Shown here in pieces: positions 8,250 to 16,920 of a stretch of 48,070 bases of DNA. Where the stretch lies: NCBI RefSeq assembly GCF_001544275.1, contig NZ_BCQE01000029.1, positions 1-48,070 of the forward strand, read 5' to 3'. The notes beneath the pieces are model-generated. The model was not told where the DNA came from. It made no database searches and worked only from the letters and a program-made list of their open reading frames with translations. The translations under genes were made by a program, and so were the position numbers. Source of the stretch: Enterococcus gallinarum NBRC 100675 (GTDB lineage: Bacteria > Bacillota > Bacilli > Lactobacillales > Enterococcaceae). Positions within the stretch are counted from its first letter, which is position 1, and every line of letters starts with the position of its first letter.

Positions 8250-9773
8250 TTATTGATTATTTAGTAAGTTCCGTTCACGATACCATTCATCTGGTTTCCA
8301 AATCCACTCAAAGCCATCAGCTGCTAATAGATCATAGGCGGCTTTTGGTCCCATGGTTCCTGCTGAATAGTTCGGAAAATCAGGTGTTTCTTTATCCCAA
8401 GCATGTCGGATGACATCGACGATGCGCCATGATTGAGCAACTTCATCCCAATGAGTAAAGTTGGTGCCGTCCCCATTCAAAGCATCTAAGAGTAATTTTT
8501 CATAGGCTTCTGGCGTATTTTCTACGATTTCAGTACTATTGCGGTAATCTAGTTTCACAGGAAGGGTGTCGAATCCTTGACCGATTTCTTTGCCATTTAG
8601 AGAAAGTGAAAAGCCTTCCGTCGGTTGAATATAAATCGTCAAGACATTAGGTGCTAATTTCTTCTTGCTTTCGCAATCAGTCACATCTTTCTTGAAAACA
8701 TTCACTGGGACTTGCTTGAAAACGATATTGATACGGGTGCCTTTCTCTGTTAAACGTTTCCCTGTGCGTACATAAAAAGGGACTCCTGACCAGCGGAAGT
8801 TGTCGATCAAAAACTTGCCTGCGACAAATGTTTCGGTGGCAGAATCTTCCGCAACATTCATTTCTTCACGATACCCAGCAAACTGCTGATCCTCTAATTG
8901 CCCGTGAGCATACTGTCCACGGACAAAATTGGTTTTGACTTCTTCTTCTGAATAAATGCGAATCGCATTCAATGCTTTGATTTTTTCTGTACGGAGTTCT
9001 TTTTCTGAGAAAGCGACTGGTGGTTCCATAGCTAGTAAAGAGAGAATCTGCAAGATGTGGTTTTGGACCATATCCTTTAAGGCACCACTCTTATCATAAT
9101 AGCCGCCGCGTTCTTCAACGCCGAGATCTTCAGCGATATTGATTTGAACATTGTCGATATAGCGGTTGTTCCATTGCGATTCAAAAATATTATTGGCAAA
9201 ACGGATTGCAGAAATATTTTGGATCATTTCTTTTCCTAGATAGTGATCGATTCGATAGATCTCTTGCTCACTGAAAACTTGATTGATTTCTTCGTTCAAT
9301 TGTTTCGCAGAGGCATAGTCACTTCCGAAAGGTTTTTCAATCACCACACGATGGTAGCCTTCGGTTTCAAGCATGCCTTGTGATTTTAAATGTGAGACGA
9401 TGGTACCAAAGAAGTTTGGAGACATTGCCAGATAAAACAATTGGTTTCCTTCAAGCTGATACTTCTGATCTAGAGAATCTGCCAGCTCTTTTAATGAGTC
9501 ATAGTGTGTGGTATCTGTCACATCATGAGACTGATAATAAAAATGTGAAGCGAAAGTCTCAGCTTGTTCTTTTGACTCGATCAAATCTTCGATCGTTCCC
9601 ATAACAACTTCACGGTAATGTTCATCCGACCAAGGACGGCGAGCCGTACCGATCACAGCAAAATCTTCTTTAAGATCGCCTTTTTTATACAAACGGAAGA
9701 GGGAAGGGTAAAGTTTGCGTTGTGCAAGGTCACCGGTTCCGCCAAAAATAGTAAAAAGCACCTTTTTTTCCAT
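8250..9773 (-). CDS. zwf: Glucose-6-phosphate 1-dehydrogenase
   Basis: The first enzyme of the oxidative pentose phosphate pathway, oxidising glucose-6-phosphate with NADP. The N-terminal FTIFGGTGDLAQRKLYPSL is the dinucleotide fold, and RIDHYLGKEMIQN holds the signature substrate and catalytic residues (DHYLGKE). Length of about 507 residues is normal. The frame can be extended to a GTG at 9782, but that GTG lies within the ribosome site; AAGGAG sits 8 bases before the ATG at 9773, so MEKKVLF is the start. It lies just downstream of the DtxR-family gene on the same strand and may be partly cotranscribed with it. Confidence 0.97.
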   Translation of the reverse strand: MEKKVLFTIFGGTGDLAQRKLYPSLFRLYKKGDLKEDFAVIGTARRPWSDEHYREVVMGTIEDLIESKEQAETFASHFYYQSHDVTDTTHYDSLKELADSLDQKYQLEGNQLFYLAMSPNFFGTIVSHLKSQGMLETEGYHRVVIEKPFGSDYASAKQLNEEINQVFSEQEIYRIDHYLGKEMIQNISAIRFANNIFESQWNNRYIDNVQINIAEDLGVEERGGYYDKSGALKDMVQNHILQILSLLAMEPPVAFSEKELRTEKIKALNAIRIYSEEEVKTNFVRGQYAHGQLEDQQFAGYREEMNVAEDSATETFVAGKFLIDNFRWSGVPFYVRTGKRLTEKGTRINIVFKQVPVNVFKKDVTDCESKKKLAPNVLTIYIQPTEGFSLSLNGKEIGQGFDTLPVKLDYRNSTEIVENTPEAYEKLLLDALNGDGTNFTHWDEVAQSWRIVDVIRHAWDKETPDFPNYSAGTMGPKAAYDLLAADGFEWIWKPDEWYRERNLLNNQ

Positions 9774-9785
9774 CGTTTTCACTCC

Positions 9786-10433
9786 TTACAATTTATCTAC
9801 AAAAATCGTACTAGCTGCTTTATAACTGACAGCAATTTCTTTATCCGCATTTTTGATGGTGATCGGCCCTTCGTAGGCAGCCGTATCAATGATCTCAAAC
9901 TCTTCATGAATGTTCAGGTCGATGGCTACCAGATAGTCCAACAATTCCCGTTCATCCAACACGCGAGCAATCCGGATCTTTGTCCCGACAGGGTAAGCAC
10001 TCATCGTCGTTTTTTCTCCTTCGTGGACGGGTTGTCCCTGTTCGGGGATCATTCCGCCGTGAGGACAAAACTTAGGATGTCCTAGATAGGCTTCTAAATG
10101 ATCAGCCAATGTCCCTGATGTGACATGTTCAAGTACCTCCGCATCATCGTGGACTTCATTCCAAGAATAATTCAAATGCTCCACTAAAAATACTTCCCAT
10201 AAACGATGTTTACGAATGAGAGCACTTGCCGAAGCTAGTCCGCTTTCGGTCAATTGGACGCCTTGATAAGGAGAGTGTTCCACTAAGCCTTCTTTTAAAA
10301 GCTTAGAAATCATCTCGCTTACTGAAGCAGCAGACACATCCAGACCAGAAACGATTTGTTTGTTGTTGATTTTCTTCTGATCACCGCCCAATTCCAAGAT
10401 GAGCTTCAAATAATCTTCGCGGTTTGGTGTCAT
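9786..10433 (-). CDS. DtxR/MntR-family metal-dependent repressor (manganese type)
   Basis: About 215 residues in three parts. A winged helix near the N-terminus contains NNKQIVSGLDVSAASVSEMISKL. A dimerisation and metal domain contains HDDAEVLEHVTSG and CPHGGMIP. A C-terminal FeoA/SH3-like domain carries GTKIRIARVLDERELLDYL. The position that is Cys in iron-type DtxR (EAC-WEH) is Glu here (DAEVLEH), as in MntR, SloR and EfaR, pointing to manganese sensing. The start at 10433 is chosen because AGAGAGG is 9 bases upstream; the ATG at 10442 abuts that site. No metal transporter is adjacent, so its targets must lie elsewhere. Confidence 0.88.
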   Translation of the reverse strand: MTPNREDYLKLILELGGDQKKINNKQIVSGLDVSAASVSEMISKLLKEGLVEHSPYQGVQLTESGLASASALIRKHRLWEVFLVEHLNYSWNEVHDDAEVLEHVTSGTLADHLEAYLGHPKFCPHGGMIPEQGQPVHEGEKTTMSAYPVGTKIRIARVLDERELLDYLVAIDLNIHEEFEIIDTAAYEGPITIKNADKEIAVSYKAASTIFVDKL

Positions 10434-10502
10434 GGTATTCATCCTCTCTTATCAAAGACTATCAAACTAAATTCTATCAAAAAAAGCCAAAGATTACTAC
10501 GG

Positions 10503-10531
10503 AAAAAACCGTGGGAAGGAGAAGGTTTTTT
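10503..10531. other. AT-rich inverted repeat upstream of the DtxR gene
   Basis: AAAAAACC at 10503-10510 pairs with GGTTTTTT at 10524-10531. It could be a weak terminator or a leader hairpin. Three TATCAAA-type repeats lie between it and the DtxR-family start. No firm promoter call was made here. Confidence 0.3.
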
Positions 10532-10589
10532 ATAAACCGCTTTACTTTATTCGCTTATTTTGACAGTCAGTTTTTTTAAGAAGAAGAAA

Positions 10590-10620
10590 ACTGAGAGAAT
10601 GATTCATCCTCTCAGTCTTT
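10590..10620. terminator. Terminator of pepS
   Basis: ACTGAGAG and CTCTCAGT, with inner ATGA/TCAT, form a hairpin at 10590-10616. Read on the reverse strand it follows the pepS stop. Confidence 0.75.
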
Positions 10621-10630
10621 TTAGTGTGTA

Positions 10631-11866
10631 TTAAGCCCAATCACCATTTCTGAATACTGGGACTGTTGTGCCATCTTCTTTGATTCCATCGATGGACATT
10701 TGGGCAGATCCTACCATAAAGTCAACGTGTGTTTGGCTGCGGTTGAGACCGGCAGCGGCCAATTCTTCTTCGCTCATTTCTGTTCCGCCTTGTAAGCTGA
10801 ATGCATAAGCCGAACCAAGAGCTAAGTGGTTTGAAGCATTTTCATCAAAAAGGGTGTTGAAGAAAATGATCCCGGATTGAGAGATTGGTGAAGGATCAGG
10901 AACAAGGGCCACTTCGCCTAAATGTTTTGCGCCTTCATCAATGGCTAATAATTTTGCTAAAACTTCTTCTCCTTGTTCTGCAGAGAAATCAACCACTTTC
11001 CCATCTTTAAAGGTGAACTTCATCCCGGAGATGATCGTTCCCGCATAGCTTAATGGTTTCGTACTTGAGATATAGCCATCGATGCGGCGGCTATCAGGAG
11101 CGGTAAAGACCTCTTCTGTTGGCATGTTTGCCATAAACTTTTCACCACGGGCATTGAAGCTGCCGGCACCTTCCCATAAATGGTTCTTTGGCAAGCCGAT
11201 AATAATGTCTGTGCCTGGGGCAGTATAATGCAACGCTGTGAATTGTTCTTCGTTGAGTTCGTTGGCTTTTTCTTGCAACGTTTCATCATGATTCTTCCAA
11301 GCTGCCACAGGGTCTTCTTCATAGATGCGCGTTGTTTTGAAAATTTGATCCCAAAGCAAGTCTTGCGCTTCTTCTGGTGTTGCATCAGGAAAGACTTTTT
11401 GTGCCCAATCTTGCCCAGCGGCTGCCACAACCGTCCAGCTCACTTTGTTGGCTTGGGTCGCTTTTCGCAAGTTGATCATGGCTTTCCCCGAGGCGGCTTG
11501 ATAAGTCGCTACGCGGTCTGAATCTACACCTGCTAATGCATCGGGATTGGCTGAAACCACACTGATACGGCTCGCACCTTTTGCTACCCAATCGTCTGTC
11601 TGATCGATTTTGTACTGAGGAATCGTTTCTAAGCGATCACTGTCGGCGTGGGCAAGAAATTCTTTTTGAACGACATCATCTGTCCATTGAACGATGACTT
11701 CTGCTGCCCCTAATGCATAGGCTTTTTTTGTCAAAAGGCGAGCCAAAGGTGCTTGATCAACAGCGATTTGGATGACGATCGTATGGCCTTTTTGAACATT
11801 GACACCAACTTCTGTGATTAGTTGGGCATATTTCTCAAGATTTTGATTAAAATTTGGTAAAACCAT
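10631..11866 (-). CDS. pepS: Aminopeptidase PepS (peptidase family M29)
   Basis: A 411-residue cytoplasmic metallo-aminopeptidase of family M29 (thermophilic aminopeptidase type), which removes N-terminal residues from peptides. Family features are the N-terminal QNLEKYAQLITEVGVNVQKG and the metal-site segments GAGSFNARGEKFMANMPTEEVFTAPD, GEVALVPDPSPIS, ASNHLALGSAYAF and THVDFMVGS. Glu, His and Asp residues in these are the expected ligands. Length is typical. It is monocistronic between a terminator and a divergent promoter region, with AGGAGGAATTTT directly before the ATG. In lactic acid bacteria this enzyme releases amino acids from peptides, though here that is family knowledge only. Confidence 0.94.
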   Translation of the reverse strand: MVLPNFNQNLEKYAQLITEVGVNVQKGHTIVIQIAVDQAPLARLLTKKAYALGAAEVIVQWTDDVVQKEFLAHADSDRLETIPQYKIDQTDDWVAKGASRISVVSANPDALAGVDSDRVATYQAASGKAMINLRKATQANKVSWTVVAAAGQDWAQKVFPDATPEEAQDLLWDQIFKTTRIYEEDPVAAWKNHDETLQEKANELNEEQFTALHYTAPGTDIIIGLPKNHLWEGAGSFNARGEKFMANMPTEEVFTAPDSRRIDGYISSTKPLSYAGTIISGMKFTFKDGKVVDFSAEQGEEVLAKLLAIDEGAKHLGEVALVPDPSPISQSGIIFFNTLFDENASNHLALGSAYAFSLQGGTEMSEEELAAAGLNRSQTHVDFMVGSAQMSIDGIKEDGTTVPVFRNGDWA

Positions 11867-12013
11867 TAAAATTCCTCCTAATTTTTCTAACTATAACTTT
11901 CTCTATGATAGCACTATCTTTTTTTGAAAACAAATGAAATCGAAGTCAAAAAAACAGATTTTTTCATGCTGAATTGAAAGCAAATAGGGACTAGGACAAT
12001 CTTAAAAGTTGTT

Positions 12014-12041
12014 TTGCAATCTTAAAAAAACATGATACAAT
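12014..12041 (+). promoter_or_regulatory. Promoter of the TetR-family gene
   Basis: TTGCAA at 12014-12019 and TACAAT at 12036-12041 are 16 bases apart. The start codon is 57 bases downstream, with AAGGAG in between. Confidence 0.65.
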
Positions 12042-12097
12042 GAATAAAAGGTTTTTCTGAAAGCGATGTATAGCAGAATTAAGGAGATTAAAAAATT

Positions 12098-12685
12098 ATG
12101 GCAAGAAAGAAAACAATTACTAGAGACCAGATTTTAAAAGCTGCCTATGAAGTTGTCGCAACCGAAGGATTCACACGTTTTACCGCACGTAATATTGCAG
12201 CGAAAATGAAGTGTTCAACCCAACCGATTTACTTAGAATTCAAAAACATGGATGACCTTAAAAGTGCCTTAATCAATCAAATTTATGATTATCTGGCAAC
12301 GGAAGTATTTCCCATTGAGAGACGTGGGGACGTGATCGTCGATCTGACTTTGAATTACATTGGTTTTGCGAATAAAGAAAAACGCTTGTATCGCGCGCTT
12401 TACCTTGAAGAGTATGGCGGTGGCGATTCCATGCAAAAGTTTTCTTTTGATTTATTCGTCAAATCTGTGAAAAAAGATCCGAAATATCAGGATTTAACAG
12501 AAGTCGAACTGAAATCATTGCATACGGGTGTATGGATCGTTGCCACTGGATTAGCCGCATTGATGTCTTCGGGAATTCTTCATCCGACAGAAGACCAAAT
12601 TGCAAAATTGATGACCGAGACCGCAGAAAATATCATTCATCGAGAAACACCGATTGATATTTCATACAAGTCATTCGATCAATAA
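12098..12685 (+). CDS. TetR-family transcriptional regulator
   Basis: A 195-residue regulator. Residues about 8-55 (TRDQILKAAYEVVATEGF ... FTARNIAAKMKCSTQPIYLEF) form the TetR helix-turn-helix. It is slightly unusual in having STQPIYLEFKNMDDL where many members have a Tyr-His-Phe motif. The remaining helical part would be the ligand and dimer domain; no ligand can be inferred. It has its own promoter and terminator and stands between pepS (divergent) and flavodoxin (convergent), so neither neighbour is an obvious target except pepS, with which it shares the intergenic region. No clear palindromic operator was found there. Confidence 0.9.
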   Translation: MARKKTITRDQILKAAYEVVATEGFTRFTARNIAAKMKCSTQPIYLEFKNMDDLKSALINQIYDYLATEVFPIERRGDVIVDLTLNYIGFANKEKRLYRALYLEEYGGGDSMQKFSFDLFVKSVKKDPKYQDLTEVELKSLHTGVWIVATGLAALMSSGILHPTEDQIAKLMTETAENIIHRETPIDISYKSFDQ

Positions 12686-12704
12686 TTAAATCATACGTAA
12701 AGAG

Positions 12705-12743
12705 AAAAAAGCATGTACCCAGCGTGGGATACATGCTTTTTTA
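12705..12743. terminator. Bidirectional terminator (TetR gene / flavodoxin)
   Basis: AAAAAAGCATGTACCCA pairs with TGGG-A-TACATGCTTTTTT around a GCG loop, with one bulged A. T-runs on both strands serve the convergent genes. Confidence 0.88.
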
Positions 12744-12753
12744 TGTATGTGCA

Positions 12754-13194
12754 TCAAAAAGATGCAACGATTTTTTTCGCAAAGTCTTCTAAGTTTTGAA
12801 TGTCTTCTTCTTCGGCAGCCAGATCAACTTTGACGCTTTCTGCTCCTTTGACAGCACCGGTCTTGGCAAAAGCTGCTTCAAAATCATCGACAGATTTGCA
12901 AAAATCATCGTAGAACGTGTCACCTGAACCGCAAACACCAAATGTTTTTCCACTCAGGTCTAATTCTTGCAAGTCTTCATAGAAATCAACGATCTCGTCT
13001 GGCAGTTCACCATCACCATAGGTATAAGTGGCTACAATGCAAATATCTGCCTCTTCGAATTCATCGGCATCTACTTGCGTACATTCATTGATTTCTACCT
13101 CAATAGCCAGATTTTCAAGTGCTTCTGCAACGATATCAGCTATTTCTTCGGTGTTGCCTGTCATGCTTGCGTAAACGATTTTAGCTAAAGTCAT
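12754..13194 (-). CDS. Flavodoxin
   Basis: A short-chain flavodoxin of 146 residues, an FMN-carrying low-potential electron carrier. The phosphate loop is ASMTGNTEEIAD near the N-terminus. ATYTYGDGELPDEIVDFYEDL and FGVCGSGDTFYDDFC are the flavin-contact loops. The protein is very acidic, as usual. The frame runs back to a TTG at 13224, but GGAGG precedes the ATG at 13194 with normal spacing. Its promoter overlaps a 20-base palindrome, so it is probably regulated. The electron donor and acceptor are unknown. Confidence 0.93.
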   Translation of the reverse strand: MTLAKIVYASMTGNTEEIADIVAEALENLAIEVEINECTQVDADEFEEADICIVATYTYGDGELPDEIVDFYEDLQELDLSGKTFGVCGSGDTFYDDFCKSVDDFEAAFAKTGAVKGAESVKVDLAAEEEDIQNLEDFAKKIVASF

Positions 13195-13258
13195 AAATAA
13201 GTCCTCCGATCCTTTAACGGTCAACAGTAAAAACCCTCTCTGATTATAGCAAACCCAG

Positions 13259-13278
13259 TCAAGAATAACAATTCTTGA
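13259..13278 (-). promoter_or_regulatory. Palindromic operator at the flavodoxin promoter
   Basis: TCAAGAAT-N4-ATTCTTGA is a perfect 8-base inverted repeat. On the reverse strand it covers the -35 element TTGTTA, which is 17 bases from TATAAT. Such placement suits a repressor. It does not clearly match Fur, PerR or Zur boxes. Confidence 0.5.
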
Positions 13279-13305
13279 AAAAAGTCTTAGGTGAATCAGC
13301 AGACT

Positions 13306-13335
13306 TTGTAAAATTCTTGCTTTCTATGGTAAAAT
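13306..13335 (+). promoter_or_regulatory. Promoter of map
   Basis: TTGTAA at 13306-13311 and TAAAAT at 13330-13335 are separated by 18 bases. The start codon follows 30 bases later behind AAGGGAG. Confidence 0.6.
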
Positions 13336-13365
13336 AAGAGGAATTTAAATAAGGGAGACGAGAAA

Positions 13366-14130
13366 ATGATAACATTAAAATCTGCCAGAGAGATTGATCA
13401 AATGGCTGAGTCCGGCGCATTACTTGCGGATGTTCATAAACAACTTCGTACGTTTATTAAACCAGGGATCACTAGCTGGGATATCGAAGTATTTGTGAGA
13501 AATTATATTGAAAGCCATGGCGGAATCGCTGCACAGATCGGCTTTGAAGATTATAAATATGCGACTTGCTGCAGCATCAACAATGAGATTTGTCATGGGT
13601 TTCCCCGAAAAAAAGTATTAAAAAATGGTGACCTTATCAAAGTAGATATGTGTATTGATCTAAAAGGCGGAATCTCCGATTCTTGCTGGAGTTATGTCGT
13701 AGGTGAATCGACTCCAGAAATCGATCGTTTAATGGAAGTAACGAAAAAAGCGATGTATTTGGGAATCGAACAAGCACAAGTTGGGAATCGAATCGGTGAT
13801 ATTGGTCATGCGATCCAAACATATGCGGAAGGTGAAGGCTATGGTGTTGTCCGTGATTTTGTCGGTCATGGCATTGGTCCAACGATCCACGAAGCACCAA
13901 TGATTCCTCATTATGGCGAAGCAGGGAAAGGCCTACGCTTGAAAGAAGGGATGGTCATCACGATCGAGCCGATGATCAACACAGGAACTTGGAAAATGAA
14001 GATGGATCCAAATGGTTGGACAGCGTACACACTTGATGGTGGATTGAGTTGTCAATATGAGCATAGCTTAGCTATCACAAAAGATGGTCCACGGATCTTG
14101 ACTTCTCAAGGAGAAGAAGGAACCTACTAG
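13366..14130 (+). CDS. map: Methionine aminopeptidase, type I
   Basis: Removes the initiator methionine from nascent proteins. The 254-residue protein has the pita-bread fold ligands in order: Asp in KVDMCIDL, Asp in GGISDSCW, His in GHGIGPTIHEAP, Glu in TIEPM and Glu in QYEHS. CSINNEICHGFP is the substrate-side signature of type I enzymes. It lacks an N-terminal zinc-finger extension, as in other bacterial forms. It heads a forward run with the YihY-family and TagO-like genes, with 32 bases to the next start. Confidence 0.95.
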   Translation: MITLKSAREIDQMAESGALLADVHKQLRTFIKPGITSWDIEVFVRNYIESHGGIAAQIGFEDYKYATCCSINNEICHGFPRKKVLKNGDLIKVDMCIDLKGGISDSCWSYVVGESTPEIDRLMEVTKKAMYLGIEQAQVGNRIGDIGHAIQTYAEGEGYGVVRDFVGHGIGPTIHEAPMIPHYGEAGKGLRLKEGMVITIEPMINTGTWKMKMDPNGWTAYTLDGGLSCQYEHSLAITKDGPRILTSQGEEGTY

Positions 14131-14162
14131 AAAAGAATGGACGGATGTCGGAGGAACCCCAA

Positions 14163-15086
14163 ATGAAATGGATCGATAAGGCGAAAAGCAATCAAAAGCT
14201 TATGCGATTTATAGAAACGACACAAACGCGGATCACGGAATCTGAAATGGGAACGACCTCAGTTGTCGTGGCCTATTATTTATTACTATCCTTGTTTCCA
14301 TTGCTGATCGCGATCGGAAACTTGCTGCCTTTTCTTTCAATCGCTCCTAGTAACGTGCTGCCCTATGTCCAAGAATTGATTCCTGGTCAAGTGTATGAAT
14401 TTATCGGACCGGCCATTGAGAATCTGCTGACTTCTGGTTCCGGCGGCTTGTTGTCTATTTCGGCACTTGCAGCTCTTTGGTCAGCCAGCCAAAGTATCAA
14501 TGCATTACAAATTGCCATGAATAAAGCGTTTGGTGTCGATCAGCGTTCGAACTTTATTGTTGTTCGTGCGGTCTCTTTTGTCATTATTCTCTTGTTTATG
14601 ATTGCAATCGTAGGTGTGACGATGGTTATTGGTTTAGGGAAGATCATTTTGGACTTTCTACAACCAATCTTCCATATTCAAGATGATTTGATTGCTACCT
14701 TCCAAACTGTCAAATGGCCTTTGACGATCATTGCGTTGCTGTTTATCTTGATGCTAATCTACTGGTTGGTGCCGAATGCCAAAGTAAAACTTCGGTCAAC
14801 GCTTCCTGGCGCAGTATTTGCTACCGCGGGCTGGATGTTGCTGTCGCAAGTGTTTGGCTTATATGCCCGCTTTTTTGCTGCTAGGATCAGCGGCTATCAA
14901 ATCATCGGGAGTTTCATTGTGTTGATGATTTGGCTTAATCTGGCAGCAACGATCATTATTTTAGGCGGCATCATCAACGCAGTTGTGGAAGAATATTTAT
15001 CGGGACAAGAGATCAAAGAACGAAAAGATCCCGTGGAACGTATCTCATCAAAACTTGAAGATACATTTTCCAATAAGGAGAAATAA
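14163..15086 (+). CDS. YihY/BrkB-family inner membrane protein
   Basis: A polytopic membrane protein of about 307 residues with roughly six membrane segments. It carries the family pattern TSVVVAYYLLLSLFPLLIAIG near the N-terminus, LWSASQSINALQIAMNKAF in the middle and FGLYARFFAARISGYQIIG near the end. The family (once mislabelled RNase BN) has no settled function. The frame opens at 14145, but GGAGG lies 8 bases before the ATG at 14163, so MKWIDKAKSNQK is the likely start. It sits between map and a TagO-like transferase, which hints at an envelope role without proving one. The C-terminal tail is charged and probably cytoplasmic. Confidence 0.9.
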   Translation: MKWIDKAKSNQKLMRFIETTQTRITESEMGTTSVVVAYYLLLSLFPLLIAIGNLLPFLSIAPSNVLPYVQELIPGQVYEFIGPAIENLLTSGSGGLLSISALAALWSASQSINALQIAMNKAFGVDQRSNFIVVRAVSFVIILLFMIAIVGVTMVIGLGKIILDFLQPIFHIQDDLIATFQTVKWPLTIIALLFILMLIYWLVPNAKVKLRSTLPGAVFATAGWMLLSQVFGLYARFFAARISGYQIIGSFIVLMIWLNLAATIIILGGIINAVVEEYLSGQEIKERKDPVERISSKLEDTFSNKEK

Positions 15087-15105
15087 ATGAAAGTGAGAAT
15101 GAGCG

Positions 15106-16320
15106 ATGGAATTTGCATTTAAATTTATTGTACGTCTTTTCATCACGATGATCATATCTTTAGTGATAACTCCAGTTGTTAAATTTATTGCTCTAAGAAT
15201 TGGTGCCGTTGATCAGCCCGGAGAAAGACGCATCAACGAAAAAGCGATGCCTACCGCTGGTGGTTTAGCTATTTTCCTATCCTTTTCGTTTGCTATCTTG
15301 TGGGAATTGAACGATATGATTCCGATAAACTTTGCTTGGCGCATTTTATTAGGGGCGTTAATTGTGATTATTGTTGGATTGATTGATGATATTCATGAAC
15401 TATCGCCATTGCAAAAGATCTCTGGCTTGCTGATTGCAGCTTTGGAAATCTATTTTATTGCTGGTATAAGGATCAGTACAATTTCTATCCCCTATATAGG
15501 TACGATTGATTTAGGTTTGTTCGGAATGCCGATGACCATACTGTGGATTTTAGCAATTACGAATGCTGTCAATTTGATTGATGGTTTGGATGGATTAGCT
15601 AGTGGGGTATCTATTATTAGTTTGATTACCTTGGGCATTATCAGCTATTTTTTTCTTCCTGATACAGCGGTTTTTATATCTATGACAATTTTTACGTTAG
15701 TCGCTGCCATCATCGGATTCTTTCCCTATAACTTTTATCCAGCAACGATTTTTCTGGGGGATACGGGTGCTTTATTCTTAGGGTTTATGATTTCCGTTCT
15801 TTCATTGCAAGGGTTGAAGAATGCGACGTTTATTACCGTGATCACGCCTATGCTGATTCTGGGCGTACCAATCACCGATACTGTCTATGCGATGATTCGA
15901 CGGAAGTTCAACAAACAAAAAATTTCTTCTGCTGATAAAATGCATCTTCATCATCGCTTGCTTTCTTTAGGATTTACTCATCGGGGAGCAGTATTGACAA
16001 TCTATGCGTTAGCAATGGTATTTTCTTTTATTGCACTGTTGATGAACTATGCCAGTAATACGGCAATTATTCTACTGATCATTAGTACCGCATTTGGGAT
16101 TGAATTATTTATTGAATTGATTGGTTTGGTGGGAGAGAATCGCCAACCATTGATGTGCGCTTTGAAATTTCTTGGTAATCGGCGCTTTCGTCAGGAAGTT
16201 TTGACTAAGCGAACAGGCGATTCATTAGAAACAACCCAGGAGCCAGTAAAGGAACCAACAGAATCAAAAACCCCTCAGCGAACCTCGCGCAGAAAACGAC
16301 GGGCTAGACATAAAAAATAA
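15106..16320 (+). CDS. tagO: Undecaprenyl-phosphate GlcNAc-1-phosphate transferase (TagO/WecA type)
   Basis: A 404-residue enzyme of the MraY/WecA family. It moves a sugar-1-phosphate, most often GlcNAc-1-phosphate, onto undecaprenyl phosphate at the membrane to begin teichoic acid or wall polysaccharide synthesis. Key motifs are the aspartates in GLIDDIHELSP, NAVNLIDGLDGLASG and FLGDTGALFLGF, and HLHHRLLSLG in the cytoplasmic loop. About ten membrane segments are visible, and the last 40 residues are Lys/Arg-rich and probably cytoplasmic. The ribosome site is weak (GTGAG), so it may depend on translation from the YihY-type gene 19 bases upstream. A large terminator follows. Confidence 0.93.
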   Translation: MEFAFKFIVRLFITMIISLVITPVVKFIALRIGAVDQPGERRINEKAMPTAGGLAIFLSFSFAILWELNDMIPINFAWRILLGALIVIIVGLIDDIHELSPLQKISGLLIAALEIYFIAGIRISTISIPYIGTIDLGLFGMPMTILWILAITNAVNLIDGLDGLASGVSIISLITLGIISYFFLPDTAVFISMTIFTLVAAIIGFFPYNFYPATIFLGDTGALFLGFMISVLSLQGLKNATFITVITPMLILGVPITDTVYAMIRRKFNKQKISSADKMHLHHRLLSLGFTHRGAVLTIYALAMVFSFIALLMNYASNTAIILLIISTAFGIELFIELIGLVGENRQPLMCALKFLGNRRFRQEVLTKRTGDSLETTQEPVKEPTESKTPQRTSRRKRRARHKK

Positions 16321-16335
16321 TCTCGGTCCATCAGT

Positions 16336-16402
16336 AAAAGAACGATCTTCACATGACATGTTCAGTTGAAGCTGAAAGTCACGTGAGGATCGTTCTTTTT
16401 TT
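16336..16402. terminator. Bidirectional terminator after tagO
   Basis: AAAGAACGATC at about 16338-16348 pairs with GATCGTTCTTT, extended inward by TTCACATGAC/GTCACGTGAG. T-runs lie on both strands for tagO and the convergent HesB-like gene. Confidence 0.88.
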
Positions 16403-16412
16403 GTATCTATCC

Positions 16413-16775
16413 CTAAAAGGATTGTTTGCGTAAATCGATTATTTCAACGTTACGATCGACAACGCCAGATTCTGTTTCTAATATAATCGATTGGAAACGC
16501 TCATTTAAATTAAGCTTTGGTTCTTGGTCGAAATAATTGGCTGTATAGTCTTTGATATAAATAGGTCCAACCGCAGATGAGAGAGTAATGGTGTAAGGTG
16601 CGGGAACCTCTTTGTCTGAGACCAGCAAGAAACGAAAACTTGTATCGAGAGAACAGATCCCTAATTTCGAATAAGGTCCGACACCGTCATCCAGATCCAG
16701 CAGTAAAGTACCCTCATTGCTATGATATCCTTCTAGTTTGTTGATGACTGCTTGCGACATTTTTAGTTCCATCAT
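16413..16775 (-). CDS. HesB/YqkB-fold iron-sulfur biosynthesis family protein
   Basis: About 120 residues resembling the HesB-like (Fe-S biosynthesis, PF01521) fold of the YqkB type: MSQAVINKLEGYHSNEGTLL, DDGVGPY and VGPIYIKDYTANYF. Only one Cys is present (GICSLDT). The three-cysteine set of IscA/SufA scaffolds is absent, so an A-type carrier role is doubtful. The frame extends to 16805; AAGGAGG precedes the double ATG at 16775/16772, so 16775 is used. It stands alone, divergent from galM. Confidence 0.75.
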   Translation of the reverse strand: MMELKMSQAVINKLEGYHSNEGTLLLDLDDGVGPYSKLGICSLDTSFRFLLVSDKEVPAPYTITLSSAVGPIYIKDYTANYFDQEPKLNLNERFQSIILETESGVVDRNVEIIDLRKQSF

Positions 16776-16851
16776 GTGTTCCTCCTTCTTTCTCTTCATT
16801 TTCATTCTAAGAGCATTTCTCTCAGAACAAAAGTAATCTGCTTTCAGCTTA

Positions 16852-16881
16852 TTGACGTCTTGAGGCTAAAACGTCTATACT
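16852..16881 (+). promoter_or_regulatory. Promoter of galM
   Basis: TTGACG at 16852-16857 and TATACT at 16876-16881 are 18 bases apart. GACGT and ACGTC arms flank the spacer and could be a small operator. Confidence 0.65.
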
Positions 16882-16920
16882 GAATGAGAAGTTATTTCAG
16901 TGAAGAAAGAAGGATGGTCA

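Noticed and set aside
9618-10085. 155-codon forward frame across zwf and the DtxR gene
   Set aside because: It spans two confident reverse-strand genes and their junction without a ribosome site.
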